DNA of 53,154 nucleotides from Pseudomonadota bacterium (GTDB lineage: Bacteria > Desulfobacterota > Binatia > Binatales > Binataceae), in contig JAJPJA010000090.1 of the NCBI GenBank assembly GCA_021324455.1, positions 1-53,154 on the forward strand. Direction: 5' to 3'. A program made the position numbers and the translations under genes. Of the stretch, positions 15,883-23,520 are shown piece after piece; the first letter of the stretch is position 1, and every line of letters begins with the position of its first letter. The notes beneath the pieces are model-generated. The model did no database searches. It worked only from the letters and a program-made list of their open reading frames with translations, and was not told where the DNA came from.

Positions 15883-15944
15883 GCAGTCCCGGACCCCTGT
15901 CTTCGTCCGCTGGTGAGTGATTCAATACTCACATAGACCACTGC
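15883..15944 (+). promoter_or_regulatory. Candidate three-way-junction RNA leader of the HPr gene
   Basis: Three perfect helices nest as a junction: outer GCAGT (15883-15887) with ACTGC (15940-15944), then GGAC/GTCC (15891-15908) and GTGAGT/ACTCAC (15913-15932) inside it. It lies between the DHH gene and a strong GGAGGTGA ribosome-binding site for HPr. It does not match any riboswitch class I know. Chance pairing cannot be excluded in a single sequence. Confidence 0.35.
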
Positions 15945-15988
15945 GGGCTTCCTGTGGCCGCGATGGGGATGAGGAGCGGAGGTGAACG

Positions 15989-16306
15989 ATGGGCGGCACT
16001 GCCATACACCGGTACCGGATTGAGCACCACGACGTGAACAGCGCGGAGGCCAGCGTAGAAATCAAAAATCACCTGGGACTGCATCTGCGTGCCGCCACCA
16101 CCCTGGCCCAGGCCGCGGCCCGGTTCACCTCCACGATCAGCATCATGCGGGGCAAGGATAAGGCGAGCGCGCGCAGCGTGACGTCGCTGATCATGCTGGG
16201 CGCGGGCAAAGGGTCGAAGCTGCGCATCCGGGCCGAGGGAGACGATGCCGAGGCGGCGGTGGCGGAACTGAGGGCGTTGATCGACAATGGCTTCGGCGAA
16301 GAGTAA
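15989..16306 (+). CDS. HPr-family phosphocarrier protein
   Basis: A 105-residue HPr-like protein. The active-site segment NHLGLHLRAA contains His32, the residue phosphorylated by enzyme I; the Pro usually found after Arg is Ala. Ser63, exactly 31 residues after His32, corresponds to regulatory Ser46 of classical HPr within ARSVTSLIML, so HPr-kinase control is possible. A 17-residue N-terminal extension precedes the normal HPr start; a GTG at codon 16 could be an alternative start, but the ATG has an excellent GGAGGTGA. No enzyme I, EII or HPr kinase gene is in the window. It may be part of a regulatory nitrogen-PTS-type system rather than sugar uptake. Confidence 0.9.
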   Translation: MGGTAIHRYRIEHHDVNSAEASVEIKNHLGLHLRAATTLAQAAARFTSTISIMRGKDKASARSVTSLIMLGAGKGSKLRIRAEGDDAEAAVAELRALIDNGFGEE

Positions 16307-16342
16307 TATCGCGCGGCTTTAGGCTTACGCCATACGTATCAT

Positions 16343-16392
16343 TGACCCAGTGGTCAGCTTCCGATATTACCCTAAGGTGATTTAGGCTTCGG
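16343..16392. repeat. Pair of stem-loops between HPr and metK
   Basis: TGACC/GGTCA (16343-16356, loop CAGT) is followed directly by a two-part stem: CCGA/TCGG (16361-16364 with 16389-16392) around CCTAA/TTAGG (16371-16375 with 16382-16386). A 9-nt direct repeat TTTAGGCTT occurs at 16318 and 16381. No T-run follows. They could end the HPr transcript or regulate metK. They do not fit a SAM riboswitch consensus I know. Confidence 0.4.
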
Positions 16393-16420
16393 TAGCGGAC
16401 GTGTTTGATGATCTGCCGGC

Positions 16421-16449
16421 GCGACAAGCGCACCCCCGGTGATTAAAAT
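16421..16449 (+). promoter_or_regulatory. Candidate metK promoter
   Basis: GCGACA (16421-16426) and TAAAAT (16444-16449) are spaced by the ideal 17 nt, matching four and five of six sigma-70 positions. A start near 16456 would leave a leader of about 60 nt ending in the AGGAG ribosome-binding site of metK. Confidence 0.4.
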
Positions 16450-16518
16450 CAGCGCGTATGCGGTGCGCAATAGGCGCGGCGCAGCGGTATTTCCAAGCCC
16501 AAGGATTTCAGGAGAAAC

Positions 16519-17703
16519 ATGGCGCTAAGAGACTTCCTTTTCACATCCGAGTCGGTTTCCGAAGGGCATCCCGACAAGATGTGCGACCAGATTTCCGACG
16601 CGGTGCTGGACGCGCTGCTGGAACAGGACCCCGATTCCCGCGTCGCCCTGGAGAGCCTGGCCAAAACCGGGATGGTGGTGCTGGCGGGCGAGATCACCAG
16701 CAAGGCCAAAATCGAGTATTCCGAGATCGCCCGCAAAACCGTTCTCGACATCGGCTACAACGATTCCTCCATTGGTTTTGACGGCAACACCTGCGCCGTC
16801 CTGACCGCGATCGAGCGCCAGTCCCCCGATATCTCGCAGGGCGTTACCGAAGGCGAAGGGCTGTTCAAGGAGCAGGGCGCCGGCGACCAGGGTTTGATGT
16901 TCGGCTTTGCCTGCGACGAGACGCTGGAGCTGATGCCGCTGCCGATCCTGCTGGCGCACAAGCTGATGGAATACCTGACCAGGGTGCGCAAGGAGAACAA
17001 GTTCGACTTCTTGCGCCCCGACGCCAAGAGCCAGGTCACGGTGCGCTACGCCGACGACCGCCCGGTTACGGTCGAGACCGTGGTCATCTCGACCCAGCAC
17101 AGCCCCGAGGTCAAACACGAAACGCTGCGCGAAGCGATGATCGAAGAAGTAATCAAGAAGGTCATCCCGCCGCAGTATTTGGACCATTCGACCAAGTATT
17201 ACGTCAATCCGACCGGACGGTTTGTGATTGGCGGACCGCAGGGCGACTGCGGTCTGACCGGCCGCAAGATCATCGTGGATACTTACGGCGGCTACGGCCG
17301 CCATGGCGGCGGCGCGTTTTCCGGCAAGGATCCGAGCAAGGTGGACCGCTCGGCCTGCTACATGGCGCGGCACGTGGCCAAGAACGTGGTGGCGGCGGGA
17401 CTGGCGCGCAAATGCGAGATCCAGGTCGCCTACGCGATCGGAGTGGCCGAACCGGTGTCGCTGCTGGTCGATACTTTCGGCACCGGTATCGTGCCCGATA
17501 CCAAGCTGTCCACCACGCTGCGCGAACTGTTCGATTTCCGCCCCGCCGGCATCATCCGCAAGCTCGACCTCAAGCGTCCCATCTACCGCCCGACCGCGGC
17601 TTATGGTCACTTCGGACGCAATCCGCATGATGGGCTGTTCACGTGGGAGAAGATCGACATGTCGGCGGCGCTGCAGAGCGCTTTCGGTGTCAACGGCCGT
17701 TGA
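16519..17703 (+). CDS. metK: S-adenosylmethionine synthase
   Basis: A 394-residue cytoplasmic enzyme making S-adenosylmethionine from ATP and methionine. All family signatures are present: GHPDKMCDQ near residue 17, GAGDQG (120-125), and the P-loop-like [16 protein letters not shown] in the last third. Length is normal for bacterial MetK. The ATG has TCAGGAG about 6 nt upstream. The gene is followed after 42 nt by ahcY on the same strand, so synthesis of SAM and removal of its product SAH are probably one operon serving the activated-methyl cycle. No methionine synthase or folate gene is nearby. Confidence 0.98.
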   Translation: MALRDFLFTSESVSEGHPDKMCDQISDAVLDALLEQDPDSRVALESLAKTGMVVLAGEITSKAKIEYSEIARKTVLDIGYNDSSIGFDGNTCAVLTAIERQSPDISQGVTEGEGLFKEQGAGDQGLMFGFACDETLELMPLPILLAHKLMEYLTRVRKENKFDFLRPDAKSQVTVRYADDRPVTVETVVISTQHSPEVKHETLREAMIEEVIKKVIPPQYLDHSTKYYVNPTGRFVIGGPQGDCGLTGRKIIVDTYGGYGRHGGGAFSGKDPSKVDRSACYMARHVAKNVVAAGLARKCEIQVAYAIGVAEPVSLLVDTFGTGIVPDTKLSTTLRELFDFRPAGIIRKLDLKRPIYRPTAAYGHFGRNPHDGLFTWEKIDMSAALQSAFGVNGR

Positions 17704-17745
17704 CGCTCCCGTTGCGCATTCAGGCTTAAATCGGAGTTAAAACAA

Positions 17746-19062
17746 GTGGCTTCAATCAACAGCCGCCGCAAGGCGATTTCCACCCTGCGCGCCGGGCGCG
17801 GGCAAAAGAGTTGCGATGTGGCCGACATGGCATTGGCCGACCAGGGTCGCCGGCGGATCCTGTGGGCCGACCAGCAGATGCCGGTGCTGCGTGGAATCCG
17901 CGACCAGTTCGCCAAAACCAAACCGCTGCGCGGCCTGCGTTTGGGCGCCTGCCTGCACATCACCACCGAAACCGCCAATTTGCTGCGCGCGCTCAAAGCC
18001 GGCGGCGCCGAAGTGCTGGCGTGCGCGTCCAACCCGCTCTCGACGCAGGACGACGTTGCCGCCGCACTGGTCAAGCATGAGGGGATCGCCTGCTACGCGA
18101 TTCACGGCGAGGACCGCGACACCTACTACCGCCATCTGCGCGCCGTGCTTGACGCCCGTCCGAGCATCACCATGGATGACGGCGCCGATTTGGTCAGTCT
18201 GCTCCACACCCAGTATGCCGATCAGGCGGACAATGTGATCGCCAGCATGGAGGAGACCACCACCGGCGTGATCCGGCTGCGGGCGATGGAAGCGGACGGC
18301 GCGCTGAAGATTCCCGTCGTGGCGGTCAACGACGCCGAAACCAAGCATCTGTTCGACAATCGCTACGGCACCGGCCAGTCAACCATCGAGGCGATCATAC
18401 GCGCCACCGGAATCCTGCTGGGCGGCTCGGTGGTGGTGGTCGCGGGCTACGGATGGTGCGGGCGCGGGGTTGCGTCGCGCGCGCATGGGATGGGCGCCAA
18501 TGTGGTCGTAACCGAAGTCGATCCCATCCGCGCGCTGCAGGCCGCGATGGAAGGGTTCCGCGTTATGCGCATGAGCGAGGCGGCCAGGGTCGGCGACGTG
18601 TTCGTGACCGTCACCGGGGACAAACAGGTAATCGGCGCCGATCACTTCAATCTGATGAAGGACGGCGCGATCCTTTCCAACTCGGGCCACTTCGACGTCG
18701 AGATCGATCTTGCCGCGCTGCGCAAGCTCACACGCAAAGTCCAAAAAGACGTCGTGCGCAACGTTGACGCCTATCATCTGCGCAACGGCAGGAAGATTTA
18801 TCTGCTCGGACAGGGCCGCCTGGTCAACCTGACCTGCGCCGAGGGGCATCCCGCGCAGGTGATGGACATGAGCTTCGCCACGCAGGCGCTGTGCGCGCGA
18901 TGGGTGGCCGGGTCGAAAAGCCATGAAGTCAAAGTCCATGACGTGCCGCGCGAGATCGAAGAAGAAGTGGCGACGTTGAAGCTGGCTTCGATGGCAATCA
19001 AAATCGATTCGCTGTCGGCGGAACAGAAACACTATCTGACCTCCTGGCAGACCGGCACCTGA
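17746..19062 (+). CDS. ahcY: Adenosylhomocysteinase
   Basis: A 438-residue NAD-dependent enzyme that reversibly hydrolyses S-adenosylhomocysteine to adenosine and homocysteine. Recognisable segments are the substrate domain (LHITTETANLLRAL, DDGADLVSLLH, EETTTGVIRL), the DNRYGTGQS motif before the cofactor domain, and the Rossmann motif VVAGYGWCGRGVA. The length is that of the short bacterial/archaeal form, without the insert of about 40 residues seen in proteobacterial enzymes. The C-terminus ends HYLTSWQTGT instead of the common YRY. The start is GTG with GGAG upstream. It forms an operon with metK and terminates before a strong hairpin. Confidence 0.97.
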   Translation: MASINSRRKAISTLRAGRGQKSCDVADMALADQGRRRILWADQQMPVLRGIRDQFAKTKPLRGLRLGACLHITTETANLLRALKAGGAEVLACASNPLSTQDDVAAALVKHEGIACYAIHGEDRDTYYRHLRAVLDARPSITMDDGADLVSLLHTQYADQADNVIASMEETTTGVIRLRAMEADGALKIPVVAVNDAETKHLFDNRYGTGQSTIEAIIRATGILLGGSVVVVAGYGWCGRGVASRAHGMGANVVVTEVDPIRALQAAMEGFRVMRMSEAARVGDVFVTVTGDKQVIGADHFNLMKDGAILSNSGHFDVEIDLAALRKLTRKVQKDVVRNVDAYHLRNGRKIYLLGQGRLVNLTCAEGHPAQVMDMSFATQALCARWVAGSKSHEVKVHDVPREIEEEVATLKLASMAIKIDSLSAEQKHYLTSWQTGT

Positions 19063-19070
19063 TTATTCGA

Positions 19071-19115
19071 CTCCCCCGCCCATTGCGCGACGGCTCCCGG
19101 AATGGGCGCGGGGAG
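19071..19115. terminator. Strong hairpin between convergent ahcY and an SDR gene
   Basis: CTCCCC and GCCCATT (19071-19084) pair with AATGGGC and GGGGAG (19101-19115), giving 13 base pairs with a small bulge and a 16-nt loop. It begins 9 nt after the ahcY stop codon. There is no U-tract in either direction. Position and stability suggest a shared terminator or transcript-end stabiliser. Confidence 0.6.
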
Positions 19116-19157
19116 CGGAGTGCGGCGCATGCCGCGGTGGTTCGCTCGTTCAGGCGA

Positions 19158-19913
19158 TCACGCGTGCATGTACCATCCGCCGCTGACGGTGACCGCCTCT
19201 CCAGTGATATACGAGGCATCATCCGAGGCCAGAAAGCAGGTTACCGCGGCCACCTCCTCCGGCTTGCCGCCTCTGCGCAGCGGGCAATCTTTCTCCATCT
19301 TGTCGCCGCCGATCTCTTGCCAATGGGTTTCGACCCATTTGGTCATGATCATTCCCGGAGCGATCGCGTTGCATCGCACGTTGAACGGACCGGCTTCGGC
19401 CGCGACGGTCCGGGTCAGCGCCAGCACGCCGGCCTTGGCCGCGTTGTAGGGCGCCGATGAATTAGTCGTCCACGCCGCCACCGACGCGATGTTGATGATC
19501 GCGCCCTGACGGCGATTTTTCATCCCCGGCAGTATCACCCGGATCATGTTGAAGCATCCGGTAAGGTCCACGTCGAGCACGCGCTGCCAGTCTTCGGGGT
19601 TGAGTTCGCTGACGCCGCCGAACGCGTTGATCCCGGCGTTGTTGACCAGGATATCGATGCGGCCCAGCCGGGCGCCGACGGCCCCGACCACCTCATCGAC
19701 ATTGTTGCGGTTGGAGACGTCGAGCGGAAAGCCGAAAATGCGGCCGGGAAATTCCTTGTTGAGTTCATCCGCGGTTTCCCGGGTGCGGCGCGCGTGCGAA
19801 TCCGTCACCACGACCAGCGCTCCTTCCTGGGCCAGGCGATGCGCCGTCACCTTGCCCATCCCGGCGCCCGCCGCCGCTGTAACCAATGCCACCTTGTCCT
19901 TTAAGCCTCGCAT
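19158..19913 (-). CDS. SDR family oxidoreductase (3-oxoacyl reductase-like)
   Basis: A 251-residue classical short-chain dehydrogenase/reductase. The Rossmann motif is TAAAGAGMG (TGxxxGxG-like, first Gly replaced by Ala), followed by DILVNNAGIN, NIASVAAW supplying the catalytic Ser region, and PYNAAK with the catalytic Tyr and Lys. The C-terminus GEAVTVSGGWYMHA is typical of FabG-like members. I start at ATG 19913 (MRGLKDKVALVT), with GGGAGA 8 nt upstream; an ATG 28 codons earlier adds a non-conserved extension and no RBS. Divergent from recQ with a 110-nt gap. Substrate unknown; probably a hydroxyacyl or alcohol substrate. Confidence 0.92.
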   Translation of the reverse strand: MRGLKDKVALVTAAAGAGMGKVTAHRLAQEGALVVVTDSHARRTRETADELNKEFPGRIFGFPLDVSNRNNVDEVVGAVGARLGRIDILVNNAGINAFGGVSELNPEDWQRVLDVDLTGCFNMIRVILPGMKNRRQGAIINIASVAAWTTNSSAPYNAAKAGVLALTRTVAAEAGPFNVRCNAIAPGMIMTKWVETHWQEIGGDKMEKDCPLRRGGKPEEVAAVTCFLASDDASYITGEAVTVSGGWYMHA

Positions 19914-20023
19914 GTGATGATCTCCCGATGTGATCGCGATACGCCCGTGCTTCGGCATGCCCATGTTGCGGGAAGCCGACGGGGATGTAAACCTCATCAG
20001 CGGGCAGCGCGCCTGATTCTACA

Positions 20024-21904
20024 ATGGCCAGCGTGGCGAACACCGCATCCGCTCCGACCACGGAAGAGATCCTCGCCATCGTACGCCGATTCTGGGGCTT
20101 CGAGAATCTGCGGCCGCTGCAGGCCGAAGCGATCCGGGCGGGACTTGACCGGCGCGATTCGCTCGTCGTGATGCCGACGGGGGGCGGCAAGTCGCTCTGC
20201 TACCAGGTGCCGCCCGCGGTTGCCGGACGCACCGATATCGTGGTCTCGCCGCTGATCGCATTGATGAAGGATCAGGTCGACGCGCTGCGCGCCTGCGGCT
20301 ATCCCGCGGCCGCGCTGCACAGCGGGATGGATCCGGCGCAGCAGCGGCAAATCGAAGCGGAAATCGCGGCCGGCAATCATCACCTGATCTTCGTCGCTCC
20401 CGAGCGGATGCTGACGCCGCGTTTTCTGGAACTGGCGCATCGCCTGCGCGTGTCCACCTTCGCCATCGATGAGGCCCATTGCATCAGCCATTGGGGCCAC
20501 GACTTCCGCCCTGAGTATCGCCAGTTGGCGGAACTCAAGACGCGCTTTCGCCACGCCAGCGTCCACGCCTATACCGCGACCGCGACCGGCCGCGTGCGCC
20601 GCGATATCGTCGAGCAACTGGGCCTGAGCGACCCCGCCGTCCTGGTCGGTTCATTCGACCGCCCCAACCTGCTTTACCGCGTAATTCCGAAACTTCGGGT
20701 TGACGAACAGGTCGAAGAGACCCTGGCGCGCCATCGCGGCGAGGCGGCGATCGTCTACTGCATCACGCGCAAGGATACCGAGGCGATGGCGGAGTATCTG
20801 AGGCTGGTCGGCCTGCGCGCGGCCCACTATCACGCCGGGATGGAGCCGGAGGAGCGCCGCCGCACCCAGGATCGCTTCGCGGCCGAAGAAATCGACGTGG
20901 TGGTGGCCACGGTCGCGTTCGGAATGGGTATCGACCGCAGCGATATCCGATGCGTGATCCATTCCGCGATGCCGAAGTCGATCGAGCATTATCAGCAGGA
21001 GACCGGACGCGCCGGCCGCGACGGACTGCCCGCCGAATGCGTCCTGTTCTATTCCGCCGCCGACCTGCTGCGATGGCACGGGCTGATCGAGCGCAGCGCC
21101 GCCCAGGCGGGTGCTCCCGCCGACGTGGTCGAAAACGGCAGGCAGTTGCTCGAAGAGATGCGCCGCTTTGCCACCGTCGTGCGATGCCGCCATGCGATGC
21201 TCTCCAGTTATTTCGGCGAAGAGTATCCCAGGAACAATTGCGCCGCCTGCGATCTGTGCCTGGGCGAGGTGGAGGGCGCGGCCGATTCCACCCTGCTGGC
21301 ACAGAAGATCCTCTCATGCGTGGCCCGCGTCGAGCAGCGCTTCGGCGTCGAGCACGTGGTCGACGTGCTGCTGGGAGCGGATAACGAGCGCGTGCGCCGC
21401 CTGCGCCATAACGAACTCTCCACCTACAGGCTGTTGCACAACATGCCGCGCAAGAACGTGACCAACGCGGTTTACCAACTGATTGACGCCAGAGTGCTGG
21501 AGCGCACGCCCGGCGATCGGCCGGTGCTCAAGCTCAACGCCGCCTCATGGGAGGTGATGCGCGGCAAGCGCGCGGTCACGCTGATCGAGGCCAAAAAGCC
21601 CAGGGCGGCAAGAACCGCGATGGAACAGGCGGCGTGGCGCGAAGTGGATGAAGCGCTGTTCGAAAGCCTGCGCGCGCTGCGCCGCGAGATCGCCCTCGAA
21701 CGGGGCGTTCCGGCCTACGTGATATTTCATGATTCGACCCTGCGCGAACTCGCCCAGCTCAAACCCGCGACCATGGAGGGCTTGCGCAACCTGCGCGGCA
21801 TCGGCGAGCGCAAAATCGCCGACTTTGGCGCCCGGGTGATCGAACGGATCGCCGCGTACGAGCGCGGCAAGGTCAATGTTGGCGGCGCGCAGGATGCTGG
21901 CTGA
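20024..21904 (+). CDS. recQ: ATP-dependent DNA helicase RecQ
   Basis: A 626-residue superfamily 2, 3'-5' DNA helicase used in recombination and replication-fork repair. Visible motifs are Walker A TGGGKS (52-57), the DEAH box IDEAHCISHWGHDFR (148-162), motif III TATAT and motif VI QQETGRAGRDG. A zinc-binding Cys cluster (CRHAML, then CAACDLC) begins the RecQ-C-terminal region, followed by a winged-helix and an HRDC domain (residues about 535-615; LRELAQLKPATMEGLRNLRG). This is the complete three-part RecQ architecture. The ATG at 20024 lacks an obvious RBS. recB and recD lie 28 kb away; no recF-pathway genes are adjacent. Confidence 0.96.
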   Translation: MASVANTASAPTTEEILAIVRRFWGFENLRPLQAEAIRAGLDRRDSLVVMPTGGGKSLCYQVPPAVAGRTDIVVSPLIALMKDQVDALRACGYPAAALHSGMDPAQQRQIEAEIAAGNHHLIFVAPERMLTPRFLELAHRLRVSTFAIDEAHCISHWGHDFRPEYRQLAELKTRFRHASVHAYTATATGRVRRDIVEQLGLSDPAVLVGSFDRPNLLYRVIPKLRVDEQVEETLARHRGEAAIVYCITRKDTEAMAEYLRLVGLRAAHYHAGMEPEERRRTQDRFAAEEIDVVVATVAFGMGIDRSDIRCVIHSAMPKSIEHYQQETGRAGRDGLPAECVLFYSAADLLRWHGLIERSAAQAGAPADVVENGRQLLEEMRRFATVVRCRHAMLSSYFGEEYPRNNCAACDLCLGEVEGAADSTLLAQKILSCVARVEQRFGVEHVVDVLLGADNERVRRLRHNELSTYRLLHNMPRKNVTNAVYQLIDARVLERTPGDRPVLKLNAASWEVMRGKRAVTLIEAKKPRAARTAMEQAAWREVDEALFESLRALRREIALERGVPAYVIFHDSTLRELAQLKPATMEGLRNLRGIGERKIADFGARVIERIAAYERGKVNVGGAQDAG

Positions 21905-21930
21905 GGTTCGTCGTTGAAGGAGTGCGCGCG

Positions 21931-21936
21931 TATAAT
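21931..21936 (+). promoter_or_regulatory. Consensus -10 element before the GFA-domain gene
   Basis: A perfect TATAAT lies 41 nt before the start codon, between the recQ stop and the GFA-domain gene. No good -35 is found at the matching distance (TTGAAG at 21914 is only 11 nt away). It suggests the gene has its own transcript. Confidence 0.4.
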
Positions 21937-21977
21937 CTCATCTGTTTGCGGCAGCGCACGGACCGCGGAGAAAAAGC

Positions 21978-22445
21978 ATGAACCTCGAAGGACGATGTGC
22001 CTGCGGCGCTATCACTTACCAGCTGACCGGCCAGCCGCTGATTGTTAACGCCTGCCACTGCCGCGATTGCCAGCGCCTGACCGGCAGCGCGTTCGCCGTC
22101 AACCTCTGGATGGAACGCAAAGCGGTCGAGGCGCACGGGCCGGAGCCGAAGACATTCCGCCTGGCGGGAGGCAGCGGCCGGCCTCACGACGTGTTCTACT
22201 GCGGCGAGTGCGGCACTTATTTGTGGAGCCGGTATCACGGCGCGCCGGGAGACTTTGTGTTCGTGCGCGCGGGTACCCTGGATAATCCCGGCGCGGTCAA
22301 ACCCGACGTGCATATCTTCACCCGCACCAAGGTCCCGTGGCTGGAACTGCCTGAGGGCGTGCCGTCATTCAAGGAGTTCTACAGGCTGGCCGAAGTCTGG
22401 TCGGATGAGGCGCTGGCCAGAATCGGCCGCAGCCGCCGGACCTGA
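21978..22445 (+). CDS. GFA (CENP-V/GFA) domain zinc protein
   Basis: A 155-residue protein of the GFA family (PF04828), named for glutathione-dependent formaldehyde-activating enzyme. The zinc ligands are visible: CACG near the N-terminus (Cys7, Cys9), CHCRDCQR (Cys26, Cys28, Cys31), and FYCGECGTYLW further on. The fold is complete and of normal length. The founding enzyme speeds formation of S-hydroxymethylglutathione, but most homologues have no proven activity, so the name should be read as a fold assignment. GGAGAA lies about 7 nt before the ATG. Convergent with the next gene. Confidence 0.9.
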   Translation: MNLEGRCACGAITYQLTGQPLIVNACHCRDCQRLTGSAFAVNLWMERKAVEAHGPEPKTFRLAGGSGRPHDVFYCGECGTYLWSRYHGAPGDFVFVRAGTLDNPGAVKPDVHIFTRTKVPWLELPEGVPSFKEFYRLAEVWSDEALARIGRSRRT

Positions 22446-22574
22446 TGGGTCTTCTTTCGACCATCACCTTGGTGCGTCTCGTCAGGGACGACCGCCCCAC
22501 CTGGGAAAATCGACCCTCTCTGCCGAGCGGGAAGAGATCGCGTTGAGGGCGACCGGTATAATGCCGCGGCGGCG

Positions 22575-23291
22575 TCAGAATTTTTCCTTGAACGGGCGCA
22601 GTTCGGTCTCCATGGTCCATGCGCTGCGGTCCTGATGCGCCAGATGCCAGTAAGTCTCGGCGATTGCATCGGGGTTCAGCATGTCTTCCTTGCGCATCCG
22701 CGGTATCGAGCGGTTGGGCAGATCGATTACGCCGTCGATGTTAATCCACGCGACGTGGATTCCTCTGGGTCCGAGATCGCGCGCCAGCGATTGCGCCAAA
22801 CCGCGCTTGGCGAAATTGGCCGGCCCGAATGCGGCCGACCGGGCGCCCGCCTTCACTCCCGCGGTCGCGCCGGTGATCAGAATCGTGCCGCGTGCGCGCG
22901 CGGTCATCGCCCCGGCGCATTCCTTTACCCAGACAAATGCGCCCAGCGCGTTGACCCGCATACAATTCTCGAACTGCGCGGGCGTGACTTCGTTGATGTC
23001 GCCGAACGGACCGGCGCCGGCGTTGTAGATCAGCACGTCAACCTCGCCCAGCCTGTCGCGAATCGTTTTCATCGCGGCCGCCGCCTGTGCGGGGTCGGCG
23101 GCGTCGGCCCGCACTTCGAGTGCAACGCCGCCGCCGGCGCGAATTTCTTCGGCCAGCGTTCGCAGGTAGTCGGCGCTGCGGGCCGAGATTGCGACCGCAT
23201 ATTCGCGCGCGAACCGCCGCGCCAGCGACGCTCCCAATCCCGGACCAACGCCGACGATCGCGGCGACTGGCTTATGTTTGGATTCCGCCAT
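22575..23291 (-). CDS. SDR-fold protein with altered catalytic residues
   Basis: A 238-residue protein with the SDR Rossmann fold: GVGPGLG (14-20) replaces TGxxxGx[10 protein letters not shown] follows the second strand, and YNAGAGPFG matches the NNAG region. The active-site segment aligns as [16 protein letters not shown], so the usual Tyr is Phe155 and the usual Lys is Asn159; the Ser position lies in [20 protein letters not shown] is typical of a subgroup often annotated simply as SDR or glucose/ribitol dehydrogenase-like. GGAGGGAA about 10 nt before the ATG is a strong RBS. It may bind a cofactor or ligand without classical SDR catalysis. Divergent from the ligD-like gene. Confidence 0.85.
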   Translation of the reverse strand: MAESKHKPVAAIVGVGPGLGASLARRFAREYAVAISARSADYLRTLAEEIRAGGGVALEVRADAADPAQAAAAMKTIRDRLGEVDVLIYNAGAGPFGDINEVTPAQFENCMRVNALGAFVWVKECAGAMTARARGTILITGATAGVKAGARSAAFGPANFAKRGLAQSLARDLGPRGIHVAWINIDGVIDLPNRSIPRMRKEDMLNPDAIAETYWHLAHQDRSAWTMETELRPFKEKF

Positions 23292-23520
23292 CGATGTTTC
23301 CCTCCGTGGAAGTCACGCTAACCCGCGACGGATGAATGCCGTGCGATCGGCACCGCCGAGCAAGTTTTCGCGGATGCGCCGTGTTGAGAATTGTATCGGC
23401 TGCGGGGGCACTGACACCATGTTAGCGGGATTGCACTGCGCGCCAACCCGACACCGCGGGCGGGGAGGTTTAGGTTCGGGCGCGGCAAAAGCCGGCATTT
23501 GGTGGCGCGTTGCCGGTATT

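Noticed and set aside
16307..16518. SAM riboswitch before metK
   Set aside because: I compared the leader by eye with SAM-I, SAM-II and SAH consensus features and found no matching core.
23292..23520. Longer start of the ligase-polymerase from 23278
   Set aside because: The extra residues have no family resemblance and overlap the start region of the divergent SDR gene.
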